Of a DNA stretch of 44,372 nucleotides, positions 33,635 through 41,737 are shown in pieces. This DNA comes from an uncultured Bacilli bacterium (GTDB lineage: Bacteria; Bacillota_I; Bacilli_A; RF39; UBA660). How positions within the stretch are numbered: position 1 is the stretch's first letter; each line of letters starts with the position of its first letter. The DNA lies in the NCBI GenBank assembly GCA_944358695.1, contig CALVRM010000001.1, positions 1-44,372 of the forward strand, given 5' to 3'. The translations under genes and the position numbers were made by a program. Under the pieces are notes generated by a model, which saw nothing but the letters and a program-made list of their open reading frames with translations, was not told the origin of the DNA and ran no database searches.

Positions 33635-34420
33635 ATGGAATTAAATGTAGGTGATTTAGTAACACGTAACTCTTATGGTAATGATGTGGTTTTTAAAATA
33701 GTATCTATCGATGAGGATAGTGTTAAATTAAAAGGTGTTAATATTAGATTACTTGCTGATTCAGACTTGAGTGATTTAAGTATATATAACAATGAGGAGG
33801 ATATTGAAGGAGAAAAAAGTTTTCTTGACCGGCTAGATACTAAACTTGACTTAGATAGAAGTGATTATTTTTATTTGCCTGGGAAAATTTTGCACATTGA
33901 TAGTGATGCTGAATATTTGTCTAGGTGTTTAGATTATTATAAAAAAATAAATATTTGGGCTATGGGTATTAATGAGCAAGAAGATAAGGTAGCTTCACAT
34001 ATTAAAGGATGGCTAGATGAATATAAGCCAAATATTGTAGTTATTACCGGTCATGATGCTTACAATAAACGAAAAGGTGACGTTGATGATTTGGGTTCTT
34101 ATAAAAGCAGTGGGTATTTTGTTGATGCGGTTAGAAAAGCCCGCGAGTATGAGGGAAGTCATGAGAAGTTAATTATTATTGCTGGTGCTTGTGGCTCATA
34201 TTATGAAGAATTAATTAAAGCTGGGGCTAATTTTGCATCAAGTCCTAAGCGGGTAAATATACACGCATTAGATCCAGCTATTGTGGCTTCTAAGATGAGT
34301 TTATCTGATATAAACAAAGATATAGATTTAAAAACAATTTTAGATAAGACAAAGTATGGCAAGGATGGCATTGGGGGAATTATTACGAAAGGAACAATGT
34401 ATGTTGGATATCCTAGATAA
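33635..34420 (+). CDS. yabG: Sporulation-specific peptidase YabG
   Basis: This 261-residue protein matches the YabG family: G-D-L-V-T-R-N-S-Y-G at the start, P-G-K-I-L-H-I-D-S-D with C-L-D-Y-Y, V-I-T-G-H-D-A-Y, and I-I-A-G-A-C-G-S-Y-Y-E-E-L-I-K-A-G-A-N. The conserved His and Cys fit the proposed Cys-protease chemistry. YabG trims spore coat proteins in the mother cell. The ATG at 33635 is preferred over 33623 since GGGTGAT precedes it. Its last 20 bases overlap veg. Confidence 0.9.
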   Translation: MELNVGDLVTRNSYGNDVVFKIVSIDEDSVKLKGVNIRLLADSDLSDLSIYNNEEDIEGEKSFLDRLDTKLDLDRSDYFYLPGKILHIDSDAEYLSRCLDYYKKINIWAMGINEQEDKVASHIKGWLDEYKPNIVVITGHDAYNKRKGDVDDLGSYKSSGYFVDAVRKAREYEGSHEKLIIIAGACGSYYEELIKAGANFASSPKRVNIHALDPAIVASKMSLSDINKDIDLKTILDKTKYGKDGIGGIITKGTMYVGYPR

Positions 34421-34649
34421 AGGTGTTCTTGATAATAATTCAATTCGTAAAGCCCTCAGCGGATATCTTGGCAAGTCGGTAACGATTAAGTATAATTTAG
34501 GTCGTAACAAATACGAGACCTATAAAGCAACAATTAAAAATTTGTATAATTGTGTATTCTTAGTGGAACTAGATAACGAAAAACACGTTATAAAATCATT
34601 CTCTTATGCAGATATTATTACAAAAACGATTAAAATTTATGATAATTAA
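34401..34649 (+). CDS. veg: Veg protein
   Basis: This 82-residue protein carries the Veg pattern: I-R-K-A-L-S-G-Y-L-G-K-S-V, then L-G-R-N-K-Y-E-T-Y-K-A-T-I and L-Y-N-C-V-F-L-V-E-L. It follows yabG as in B. subtilis, where Veg promotes biofilm gene expression. Here its start lies inside the end of yabG (20-base overlap), while B. subtilis has a separate strong promoter, so translation here may be coupled. Confidence 0.88.
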   Translation: MLDILDKGVLDNNSIRKALSGYLGKSVTIKYNLGRNKYETYKATIKNLYNCVFLVELDNEKHVIKSFSYADIITKTIKIYDN

Positions 34650-34659
34650 AGGTTTTTTA

Positions 34660-34688
34660 TTGCCTTTTAATGGAAATTATTGTATACT
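34660..34688 (+). promoter_or_regulatory. spoVG promoter
   Basis: TTGCCT (34660-34665), a 17-base spacer and an extended TG-TATACT -10 (34683-34688), about 40 bases before the TTG start of spoVG. Confidence 0.65.
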
Positions 34689-34727
34689 GAGATTGTAAAC
34701 ATGATGTGCCAGAAGGGAGAGGTTAGC

Positions 34728-34994
34728 TTGAAAATTACTTCAGTTAATGTGCGAAAAATTGAAAAGGAGAATTCTCGTATTCGTGGAATTGCATCTGTCG
34801 TATTAGAAGATTGCTTTGCAGTTCACGGTATTAGAATTATAGAAGGTGATGGTGGCTTATTTATTGCTATGCCAAGTCGCAAAACCAATAATGATGAGTA
34901 CCACGATGTTGCGCACCCTATAACTCAAGAATGTCGTAAGATGTTCGAAGATGCAATTATCGAAGAATATAATAATACAAAAGAAGACGAATAA
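34728..34994 (+). CDS. spoVG: Septation regulator SpoVG (RNA/DNA-binding)
   Basis: This 88-residue protein has the SpoVG core I-R-G-I-A-S-V-V-L-E-D-C-F-A-V-H-G-I-R-I-I-E and F-I-A-M-P-S-R-K, followed by D-V-A-H-P-I. The start is TTG at 34728, five bases after GGGAGAGG, because this gives the family's N-terminus K-I-T-S-V-N-V-R. SpoVG binds nucleic acid and affects septation and other processes. Confidence 0.93.
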   Translation: MKITSVNVRKIEKENSRIRGIASVVLEDCFAVHGIRIIEGDGGLFIAMPSRKTNNDEYHDVAHPITQECRKMFEDAIIEEYNNTKEDE

Positions 34995-35036
34995 GTCTTT
35001 TTTTTTCGCATATAATTGAAGTGTAGGAGGGACATT

Positions 35037-35324
35037 ATGGACAAGATGGATACTATTTCCTCATTGACTCATGCAATTACACTCAATGAGAGAAAAAACA
35101 TTATTATAACTGGAGTAAAAAAAATTGATAGTTTTGACGAAGAAGAATTTTATTTGGAAACAACGATGGGAGATTTAATAATCAAGGGTGAAGAACTAGA
35201 AATAATTAAGTTAGATACTTATCAAGGTAATGTTTCGATCAAAGGGAAAGTTGATAGTTTAACTTATACGGAAGATGGCAAAAAAAATAAAGAAAGCGGA
35301 GTATTTAACAAGTTATTTAAATAA
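35037..35324 (+). CDS. yabP: Sporulation protein YabP
   Basis: This 95-residue YabP/YqfC-family protein has L-N-E-R-K-N-I-I-I-T-G-V-K-K-I-D-S-F-D-E and a second block G-D-L-I-I-K-G-E-E-L, then K-G-K-V-D-S-L-T-Y. In B. subtilis it is a sigma-E protein of the spore coat region. A CATATAAT at 35009-35016 could serve sigma-E or sigma-A. The ATG follows AGGAGG by 6 bases. yabQ begins at its last base. Confidence 0.85.
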   Translation: MDKMDTISSLTHAITLNERKNIIITGVKKIDSFDEEEFYLETTMGDLIIKGEELEIIKLDTYQGNVSIKGKVDSLTYTEDGKKNKESGVFNKLFK

Positions 35325-35596
35325 TGGATTTACAAACACAAATAGTAACTTTGATTGCTTCGTTTTTCTATGGTATTTTTTTTGCATTCTTTATAGGGGT
35401 AAACTATAAGATTATTTATCATGATAAAAAGTATATAAAATTAATAGGTTCGTTTTTAATAGTTCTAATAGGCGTACTTTTATATTTTATAATTTTAAGA
35501 AAAATAAATTATGGATCTTTTCATCCATACTGTTTATTTATGTTAATTATCGGATTTTGCTTGGAGCATTTCATTGTAAAACATTTTAAAAAATGA
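35324..35596 (+). CDS. yabQ: Sporulation membrane protein YabQ
   Basis: This 90-residue protein has three predicted transmembrane helices (about 9-28, 37-58, 66-84). The Q-T-Q-I-V-T-L start, the G-x-F-F-A-F-F-I-G-V-N-Y-K cytoplasmic turn and the N-Y-G-S-F-H-P-Y-C block fit YabQ, and it sits between yabP and divIC exactly as in B. subtilis. It is shorter than Bacillus YabQ, lacking the extra C-terminal part. YabQ is needed for spore cortex formation. Confidence 0.75.
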   Translation: MDLQTQIVTLIASFFYGIFFAFFIGVNYKIIYHDKKYIKLIGSFLIVLIGVLLYFIILRKINYGSFHPYCLFMLIIGFCLEHFIVKHFKK

Positions 35597-35625
35597 TATA
35601 CTTACTTTAGAATAGTGGTGATATC

Positions 35626-36096
35626 ATGGCAAAAAAGAAAATTACAAAAACAGCTAAAAGACGTTTAACAGTACTTACCCCTATTGTTATTTTGGCAGTA
35701 GGTTATTTGGCATTTACTTTAGTCACCACGGTTATTCAGTTATATAAACTGCATAATGAAGAAGCTGAATTAAAACAAGAACTTACTGAGTTAAAAGGAG
35801 ATTCTAAAGAACTTAAAACGGAAATCACAAAATTACAAGATAAAGATTATGTGGCTAGGTATGCTAGGGAAAATTACTTATATACTAAAGATGGTGAATA
35901 TGTTATCAAGGTTGGGGATGACGAAGAAGAAAAACAGGAAGCTAAATTTAAAATTAAAGAAGAATATATTTTTTATGGTTGTGTGTGTTTATCTTTTTTA
36001 ATTGTTTTGTATATAGTTATAAAACATTTAAAAAAGAAAAAAGAAAAGAATAAAAAGATTAAACGCCAAAAAAATAGTACAAAAAAGGGAAAGTAA
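35626..36096 (+). CDS. divIC: Septum formation initiator DivIC/FtsB
   Basis: This 156-residue protein has a basic N-terminus, a transmembrane helix (about 17-38), a coiled coil (about 40-72) and the DivIC motif Y-V-A-R-Y-A-R-E-N-Y-L-Y-T-K-D-G-E-Y-V. DivIC, FtsL and DivIB form the septal complex. Unusually, a second hydrophobic helix (about 116-135) and a very basic tail follow, which ordinary DivIC lacks. The yabP-yabQ-divIC order matches Bacillus. Confidence 0.9.
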   Translation: MAKKKITKTAKRRLTVLTPIVILAVGYLAFTLVTTVIQLYKLHNEEAELKQELTELKGDSKELKTEITKLQDKDYVARYARENYLYTKDGEYVIKVGDDEEEKQEAKFKIKEEYIFYGCVCLSFLIVLYIVIKHLKKKKEKNKKIKRQKNSTKKGK

Positions 36097-36109
36097 TTGC
36101 TTTCCTTTT
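36083..36109. terminator. Bidirectional terminator divIC / lemA
   Basis: AAAAGGGAAAG and CTTTCCTTTT pair with one bulged G and sit between the converging ends of divIC and the lemA gene. Confidence 0.65.
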
Positions 36110-36653
36110 ATAGTTTAAAGTCTTTGGTATCATCATCGCTCATATCTTTGCCATCAAAATAAAGTTTGGGTTTAAATTTAAAAATTAGGGCAATGATATT
36201 GCTAGGAAATGATTTTACCATTTTATTATAATCAGTAATTATATCATTATAATATTTTCTAAAAGCGACAATTTCAGCTTCAGATTCATTTAGGGAAATG
36301 TCTATTTTAGTAAAGACTTCACTTTGTTTTAATTGTGGATATTCTTCTTTGTATTTATTAAATTCTTTAATTCCATCATATAATTGTCTGTCTAAATCAA
36401 AGTTCGAAAGTTTACGTGAGCGTAATTTTATGATTATTGATAAAACATCTTCTTCAGTTTTGATATTGGCTTTTATAATATCGATTGATTTATTTAGAAG
36501 ATCGAACCTTTTTCGTAAAATAGAATCAATATTAGCTTCGGCTTCATTAATTCTAATAATGTATGCTTGAAAGTTATTATAAGCTGTTGCAATCGCTATT
36601 CCAACTATGAAAATTATTATGATAATTGCTATTCCGATAATAAGTATTTCCAT
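36108..36653 (-). CDS. lemA: LemA family protein
   Basis: This 181-residue protein has one N-terminal transmembrane helix (about 3-25), Y-N-x-F-Q/I-N-E-A-E-A-N-I-D followed by L-L-R-K-R-F-D-L-L, and the F-R-K-Y-Y-N-D-I-I-T-D-Y-N segment of LemA proteins. The family's function is unclear; some members relate to envelope stress. The start at 36653 is chosen over a GTG at 36662 because AGGTGG precedes it. It lies 43 bases after gerQ on the same strand. Confidence 0.88.
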   Translation of the reverse strand: MEILIIGIAIIIIIFIVGIAIATAYNNFQAYIIRINEAEANIDSILRKRFDLLNKSIDIIKANIKTEEDVLSIIIKLRSRKLSNFDLDRQLYDGIKEFNKYKEEYPQLKQSEVFTKIDISLNESEAEIVAFRKYYNDIITDYNKMVKSFPSNIIALIFKFKPKLYFDGKDMSDDDTKDFKL

Positions 36654-36696
36654 GTTTACCACCTATGGTTAATTATAGCAAACATTTTTATTTATT

Positions 36697-37062
36697 TCAA
36701 TTATTTGGATAAAATTCCGCACTAGAAATTATACGTTCATTGAATTTTATATAGTTAATATAGATCATTAAGATTAAATACCATTCACCAGTTTTAGGGT
36801 CGCTTAAAATAATATGATCACGTCCGGATCTTTCGATAATTCCGCTGAATATACGATCACGCCATTCAGTTGAATCTGGGTAAGAAGCATAGATTTCTAC
36901 TTGTTTACCTCTATTTAATCTTAAAATATTTTCAATATAAGACTGTTCAAATTCCATGTTTCCAGCTAAATTTTGGGCAGTCTCTTGATTGGGAACTGCA
37001 GTGCCACCAGAATATATTGGAGTGCCAGGGAAAGTTCCTTGGTTTACAAAATTATTATTCAT
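36697..37062 (-). CDS. gerQ: Spore coat protein GerQ
   Basis: This 121-residue protein has a low-complexity N-terminus (Asn, Gly, Pro-rich, ~1-35) followed by the highly conserved GerQ block E-Q-S-Y-I-E-N-I-L-R-L-N-R-G-K. Next come W-R-D-R-I-F-S-G-I-I-E and G-R-D-H-I-I-L-S-D-P-K-T-G-E-W-Y-L. GerQ is a spore coat protein needed with CwlJ for germination in B. subtilis. It precedes lemA on the minus strand. Confidence 0.9.
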   Translation of the reverse strand: MNNNFVNQGTFPGTPIYSGGTAVPNQETAQNLAGNMEFEQSYIENILRLNRGKQVEIYASYPDSTEWRDRIFSGIIERSGRDHIILSDPKTGEWYLILMIYINYIKFNERIISSAEFYPNN

Positions 37063-37211
37063 ATAATCATCCTTTCTATAAAAATATATTTCATGGATAG
37101 TAGGAATATGATATAATTTATATTGAAAGGATATAATTTAAAGAGGCATTTAAGAGCCAGAAAAAGAATATTGTGGTCTTTTAAAGAATAGAAAATTTTG
37201 GGGTGAAATAA

Positions 37212-37805
37212 ATGAAAATATTAGTTGGGGTATCTGCTCGTCATGTACATTTAACAAAAGAGGTATACAGACAATTATTTGGTCATGAAGAGTTAAAAAA
37301 AATGGTTGATATTGATCAACCTGGACAGTTTTCTAGTACTAGTGTGGTTACAATTAAAAATGGTGATAGGAAAATAGAAAATGTGCGGATTGTTGGGCCT
37401 TTACGTGATTATAATCAAGTAGAAATTTCAAGAACGGATTGTTATCAGTTAAAGGTTAATCCACCAGTTAGATCTTCTGGCGATTTAGAAGATAGTTTAC
37501 CAATTACCTTAATTGGGCCTAACGGAGCGGTTGATTTGGAAAAAGGACTTATATTAGCTAATCGCCATGTACATATAAATTATGAAGATGTTCAAAAATA
37601 CGGATTGCAAGGGCTTTCAGAAGTAGCTATAAAAGTAACTGGTGAGAAGTCTGGAATTTTAGAAAATGTTTATTTGAAAATTCAAGATACAGCTGCTTTG
37701 CGTTTACATTTAGATACTGATGATGCCAATGCATTTAATTTAAAAAATGGCGATGAAGTAGAACTTTTAAAAATAAGAGGTGAAAAAAATGGAATTAAAA
37801 GATAA
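37212..37805 (+). CDS. pduL: PduL-type phosphate propanoyl/acetyltransferase
   Basis: This 197-residue protein has duplicated metal-binding motifs: S-A-R-H-V-H-L near the start, and N-R-H-V-H-I at about residue 117, with Q-P-G-Q-F and G-P-L-R-D-Y-N-Q-V-E between. It converts acyl-CoA and phosphate to acyl phosphate, in place of Pta. No bacterial microcompartment shell genes are nearby, so it is probably the cytosolic form used in fermentation. It overlaps the next gene by 17 bases. Confidence 0.92.
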   Translation: MKILVGVSARHVHLTKEVYRQLFGHEELKKMVDIDQPGQFSSTSVVTIKNGDRKIENVRIVGPLRDYNQVEISRTDCYQLKVNPPVRSSGDLEDSLPITLIGPNGAVDLEKGLILANRHVHINYEDVQKYGLQGLSEVAIKVTGEKSGILENVYLKIQDTAALRLHLDTDDANAFNLKNGDEVELLKIRGEKNGIKR

Positions 37806-38562
37806 AGTAGCAGTGATAACTGGTGGCGCTATGGGAAATGGTCTTGGAATTGTAACAGAATTTTTAAAAGAAGGGGCTAAAGTAGCAATTTTAGATATTG
37901 CTGATGCCTTGGAAGAAACATTAAAGAATCTTAATACAGAAAATGCTTTAGGTTTTAAAATTGATGTGCGAGATTCCAAAATGGTTCAAGATGTGATGCA
38001 AAATATTGTTAATAAATTTGGAAAGATCGATATTGTTGTTAATAATGCTGGTGTATGCCGCTTGAGTTCTTTTTTAGATACTTCGGATGAACTACGTGAT
38101 TTTCATTTCGATATTAATATTAAAGGGGCATGGAATGTGACAAAAGCTGCACTTCCATATATGCGTGGTGGATCGATTATTAATCTTTCTAGTGTAACTG
38201 GTCCGATGGTGGCGGATAGTGGTGAAGTAGCTTATGCAACAACTAAGGCGGCTTTAATCGGTTTTACCAAAGGCTTAGCGGCTGAGTTAGTCAATAAAAA
38301 TATTAGAGTTAATGCGATTATGCCTGGCTATATTATGACACCAATGGTTGAAGGCATGGCTAAAGAAAGTGACAGTGCTGATCCAGAAAGCGTAGTTAAA
38401 GGAATTGCTGCTGGCATCCCAATGAAGAGGCTTGGAACAATTGAAGAACTAGGAAGTTTAGCGGTATTTTTAGCTAGTGAAAGGTCTAGTTATATTACTG
38501 GACAAGGAATTGTGATTGATGGAGGTTCTACGTTACCAGAGACGATGACAATGGGTGTATAG
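37789..38562 (+). CDS. Short-chain dehydrogenase/reductase
   Basis: This 257-residue SDR has the cofactor-binding T-G-G-A-M-G-N-G-L-G, N-N-A-G, the catalytic Ser (L-S-S-V-T-G) and Y-A-T-T-K, and the C-terminal I-T-G-Q-G-I-V-I-D-G-G. D-I-A after the second strand (I-L-D-I-A) favours NAD(H). The substrate is unknown, but overlap with pduL suggests a shared metabolic step. The ATG at 37789 fits AAGAGG; the upstream GTG at 37780 does not. Confidence 0.9.
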   Translation: MELKDKVAVITGGAMGNGLGIVTEFLKEGAKVAILDIADALEETLKNLNTENALGFKIDVRDSKMVQDVMQNIVNKFGKIDIVVNNAGVCRLSSFLDTSDELRDFHFDINIKGAWNVTKAALPYMRGGSIINLSSVTGPMVADSGEVAYATTKAALIGFTKGLAAELVNKNIRVNAIMPGYIMTPMVEGMAKESDSADPESVVKGIAAGIPMKRLGTIEELGSLAVFLASERSSYITGQGIVIDGGSTLPETMTMGV

Positions 38563-38575
38563 AATTTAATATAGA

Positions 38576-38607
38576 AAAACTCTTAGCTTTGGTGCTAGAG
38601 TTTTTTT
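38576..38607. terminator. Bidirectional terminator SDR / PBP
   Basis: AAAACTCTTAGC and GCTAGAGTTTT pair with one bulged T, followed by a T-run. It is shared by the converging SDR and penicillin-binding-protein genes. Confidence 0.75.
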
Positions 38608-40558
38608 ATTCTTCAGTTTTAACCGTTGGTATAACATCGTCTAAGTCATATTTGCTATTAGCCGGTTCAGTGCCTTTTATATAATATAAAACTTTAGCAT
38701 CACTACTATTTGTGGCTATTTTTCCACTTATAGGGTCGATAGCAACCCCAACGACGTTATTTGGCGTTTTATACCAATTGTCTTTTTTATCTTTTAAATA
38801 ACCTTCCATGATATCAATCCAAGCATTTTTAATATTAGTACTATCTTGACTGTCGACCGGGCTATTATCATCATAGCCAGTCCAAAGACCAACTAAGAGA
38901 TCTTGATTATAACCAAAAATCAAGTTATCAGTGTCTGTGGTTCCACTTTTAATAGCATATTTCCTGGTCATTTTAGGTGAAATATTGTAACAAGTTGGAA
39001 CACTATAATCGACAAACTCTTTAGCGGACGTCGTGGTCAACAATTCATTTAAAACGTAAACAGTATTTTTATTTAAAACATTTTCAGGGTCAGGCTTATA
39101 TTCGTAAAGGACATTTCCTTCCATATCCGTTACTTTACTTATGAAATAAGGTTTTACTTTATATCCTTCATTAGCTAAAGCCGCGTATCCTTGCATCATT
39201 TGCATCATATTTATTTCTTCGGCACCTAAAGCTAACGATGGAAGTTCACTTACTTTTTTATTAATACCTACACGTTTTAAAATATTGGCTAAATTATTTT
39301 CACCGAGGAATAAGTGTGTTTTAACTGCATATATATTGTCTGAATAAGCAATAGCAGCTGCCATGCTTATTGGTTTGTTTGGATATTTGTCATCGTAGTT
39401 TTTAGGTGAGTAAGTTTTATTGTTACCAAAGGTGAATGTTGTTTTTTCACTGGTGAAAGTTGTCGAAGCGGTAAAACCATTTTCTAAAGCTGAATAATAT
39501 AAGAATGGCTTAATAGTAGATCCAACTTGTCTAGAGGCTTTTGTAGCCCGATTATATTGACTTTTATTATAATCTTTACCACCGGTAAGCGCAAGAACTT
39601 TACCGTTTTCAGGATCCATTACTACACCAGCTAGCTCGATTTTATCATTAGTAATATTTTTGTTAGCACTTTCTTCTAGCTGTTTTTGAGCTTTAATATC
39701 TAAATTGGTATATATTTTTAAACCACCGGTATCGAGAAATGAGGCTGGAATGGAATCGATTTTTTCTAGTTCATCCATAACAGCATCTTGGTAATAACGC
39801 ATCATTTTAAGTGAGTCTTGTTCTTCATTACTTTGATAAGTAAGTTTGGTATTGTAGGCCTCGTCTGCTTCTTTTTGGCTAATATATTTATTTTTTACCA
39901 TAGAATTTAAAATGATTTTTTGTCTACTCTTTGCTTTTTCTTCATTAACGAGTGGCGAGTAAACACTAGGGTTTTTAGGAATACCAGCTAGAATTGTGGC
40001 TTCGGCTAAATTTAAGTTTTTAGCGCTTTTTCCAAAGTAATATTGAGCCGCATTTTCGATACCAAAAATACCACCATAGTTGATTGTATTTAAATAGCCT
40101 TCGAGTATTTCATCTTTGCTATAATGGGCTTCTAACCTAATTGTTAACCAGGCTTCTTTAATTTTTCTTTCCCAGGTCTTATCGAAGTCGAGAAAAAGAT
40201 TTTTAGAATATTGTTGAGTGATAGTAGAAGCACCTTGTGATTTATTACCAGAGGTAGCGACGATAAATAGCGCTTTAAGAATCCTAGGATAGTCAAATCC
40301 ATGGTGGTTGTAAAAATTTTTATCTTCAACGGAAATTGTAGCGTTGACAAGATTATTAGAAATGTCTTCTAATTTGATCCAATCTTCACTAGCTGTTCCG
40401 GTATATAAATCACCATTGGAATCGTATAGATAATAACCGTTAGCGCCATCGATAGCAAGCTTCGGAGTGATTCTTGCGTATAAATAAATACCGAAGTAAA
40501 GAGCGATAAAAAAGACAATTATGCCTAAAAAAATTATAAGCTTTTTATGCTTTTTCAT
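38606..40558 (-). CDS. Class A penicillin-binding protein (transglycosylase/transpeptidase)
   Basis: This 650-residue bifunctional peptidoglycan synthase has an N-terminal transmembrane helix (about 7-28). The glycosyltransferase 51 domain (about 60-235) has E-D-K-N-F-Y-N-H-H-G, S-T-I-T-Q-Q-Y-S-K-N and E-G-Y-L-N-T-I-N-Y-G. The transpeptidase domain (about 300-620) has S-T-I-K (catalytic Ser), Y-S-D-N and K-S-G-T. It builds glycan strands and cross-links them outside the membrane. It resembles PBP1a/PBP2d of Firmicutes; the specific orthologue is not assignable. It is a single-gene unit. Confidence 0.94.
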   Translation of the reverse strand: MKKHKKLIIFLGIIVFFIALYFGIYLYARITPKLAIDGANGYYLYDSNGDLYTGTASEDWIKLEDISNNLVNATISVEDKNFYNHHGFDYPRILKALFIVATSGNKSQGASTITQQYSKNLFLDFDKTWERKIKEAWLTIRLEAHYSKDEILEGYLNTINYGGIFGIENAAQYYFGKSAKNLNLAEATILAGIPKNPSVYSPLVNEEKAKSRQKIILNSMVKNKYISQKEADEAYNTKLTYQSNEEQDSLKMMRYYQDAVMDELEKIDSIPASFLDTGGLKIYTNLDIKAQKQLEESANKNITNDKIELAGVVMDPENGKVLALTGGKDYNKSQYNRATKASRQVGSTIKPFLYYSALENGFTASTTFTSEKTTFTFGNNKTYSPKNYDDKYPNKPISMAAAIAYSDNIYAVKTHLFLGENNLANILKRVGINKKVSELPSLALGAEEINMMQMMQGYAALANEGYKVKPYFISKVTDMEGNVLYEYKPDPENVLNKNTVYVLNELLTTTSAKEFVDYSVPTCYNISPKMTRKYAIKSGTTDTDNLIFGYNQDLLVGLWTGYDDNSPVDSQDSTNIKNAWIDIMEGYLKDKKDNWYKTPNNVVGVAIDPISGKIATNSSDAKVLYYIKGTEPANSKYDLDDVIPTVKTEE

Positions 40559-40658
40559 GAAATCACTCCATTTCTAAATTTATTATTGGGAAAAATTTCA
40601 AAATTATGAGTAAAAAAAATACTAAATATGATATAATTTTGTCATTGGATGTGAGTTT

Positions 40659-41021
40659 ATGAGTAAAATATATATAAAGCTGGAATTGACATCAGATAAT
40701 GCTTCATATTTATATGAAGGCTTTGCAATTAAAAAAAACAACAAAATTATTTATAATGATGAAGGAATAATGACATCAATATTATTGGGTGATACTATTT
40801 GGCTTTCACGAAAAAAGGATTATGAAATAAAAATGGGCTTTTTATCTAATGCTAAAATAAAAGGTACATATATTATTCCAGAAGGGAAATTTGATTTAGT
40901 GACAGAGACAAAAGATTTAAAATTATTAGAAAATAGTATAAAAATAAAATATAAATTAATGATAAATAATGCGTTTATCGATGATTTTGAATTAAATTTG
41001 AATTATTCTATTGACAGCTAG
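40659..41021 (+). CDS. DUF1934 (YwiB-like) beta-barrel protein
   Basis: This 120-residue protein is mostly alternating beta strands ending in Y-K-L-M-I-N-N-A-F-I-D-D-F-E-L-N-L-N-Y, consistent with the calycin-like DUF1934 family typified by B. subtilis YwiB. The location just before rpoE supports this, since ywiB and rpoE are neighbours in Bacillus. Function unknown; conserved motifs are few, so the call rests partly on position. Confidence 0.6.
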   Translation: MSKIYIKLELTSDNASYLYEGFAIKKNNKIIYNDEGIMTSILLGDTIWLSRKKDYEIKMGFLSNAKIKGTYIIPEGKFDLVTETKDLKLLENSIKIKYKLMINNAFIDDFELNLNYSIDS

Positions 41022-41077
41022 TAAAAATACATATAAAATGTTTTAAGAATTGATTACTTAACTGGAAGGAGGAGTTT

Positions 41078-41509
41078 ATGAAACTTGATAAAATGCCTAA
41101 AGAGGAGTTAGAATTATACTCCTATGTTGATTTAACTAAGATGATTTTGGAAGAGGAAGGTACGCCTTTAAATACTCCGACTATTTTTAAAAAAATTTGC
41201 TCATTATTAGAAATGTCAGATAATGAGTATGCTGATAAGATTGGTGATTATTATACTGCTTTAACAACTGACAAAGATTTTGTACTATTGGATGATGGAA
41301 ACTGGGATTTACGTGATCATCATCCAGTAACGGTTATTTTAGATGACGAGGAGATTGAAGACGAGTTGGAAGAACCTTTAGAGGAAGAAGAAATCGAAGA
41401 AGATATTGAAACCGATCTTGATGATATAGATGAAGAAGATATTGAAGATTTAGATAGCGATGATGACGAAGATTTAACAATTATTTCGGAAGAAGAATTA
41501 GAAGACTAA
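41078..41509 (+). CDS. rpoE: RNA polymerase delta subunit
   Basis: This 143-residue protein has an N-terminal HARE-HTH domain (about 8-88: E-E-L-E-L-Y-S-Y-V-D-L-T, W-D-L-R-D-H-H). A highly acidic, disordered C-terminal tail (about 91-143) is almost all Asp and Glu. Delta speeds RNA polymerase recycling in Gram-positives. HelD acts with delta in B. subtilis, which is relevant to the two HelD proteins in this window. Own ribosome site GGAAGGAGG; terminator follows. Confidence 0.92.
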   Translation: MKLDKMPKEELELYSYVDLTKMILEEEGTPLNTPTIFKKICSLLEMSDNEYADKIGDYYTALTTDKDFVLLDDGNWDLRDHHPVTVILDDEEIEDELEEPLEEEEIEEDIETDLDDIDEEDIEDLDSDDDEDLTIISEEELED

Positions 41510-41517
41510 TTCTTTTT
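41494..41517 (+). terminator. rpoE terminator
   Basis: AGAATTAG and CTAATTCT form an 8-bp stem with AAGA loop and T-run; the left arm is the end of the coding region. Confidence 0.7.
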
Positions 41518-41684
41518 ATTATAATTATACTTTTTTAGACATAAGTTTTATATGATAGGATAAATACTAGAAATTTATATAATAATGATTAGTGGTATTT
41601 GCATGATGATATTATTTATTAAACTTTTTAGTAAAAACTTTTGAATAAGGTTAATTTTATTGGGGTGAATATTTGGTTTTTTAT

Positions 41685-41713
41685 TTGCATCAGAATGCAA
41701 AATATAGTATAAT
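41685..41713 (+). promoter_or_regulatory. prfA promoter
   Basis: TTGCAT (41685-41690), a 17-base spacer and TATAAT (41708-41713), 24 bases before the prfA ATG. The 175 bases between the rpoE terminator and this promoter hold nothing else I recognise. Confidence 0.7.
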
Positions 41714-41737
41714 TGGAAACGGTTAAAAGGTGATAAA

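Noticed and set aside
37063-37211. Structured leader RNA upstream of pduL
   Set aside because: A stem near 37147-37185 can be drawn, but it has mismatches and resembles no known family.
37212-38562. Bacterial microcompartment locus
   Set aside because: PduL occurs in such loci, but no shell proteins or other Pdu/Eut enzymes are present, and free PduL is common.
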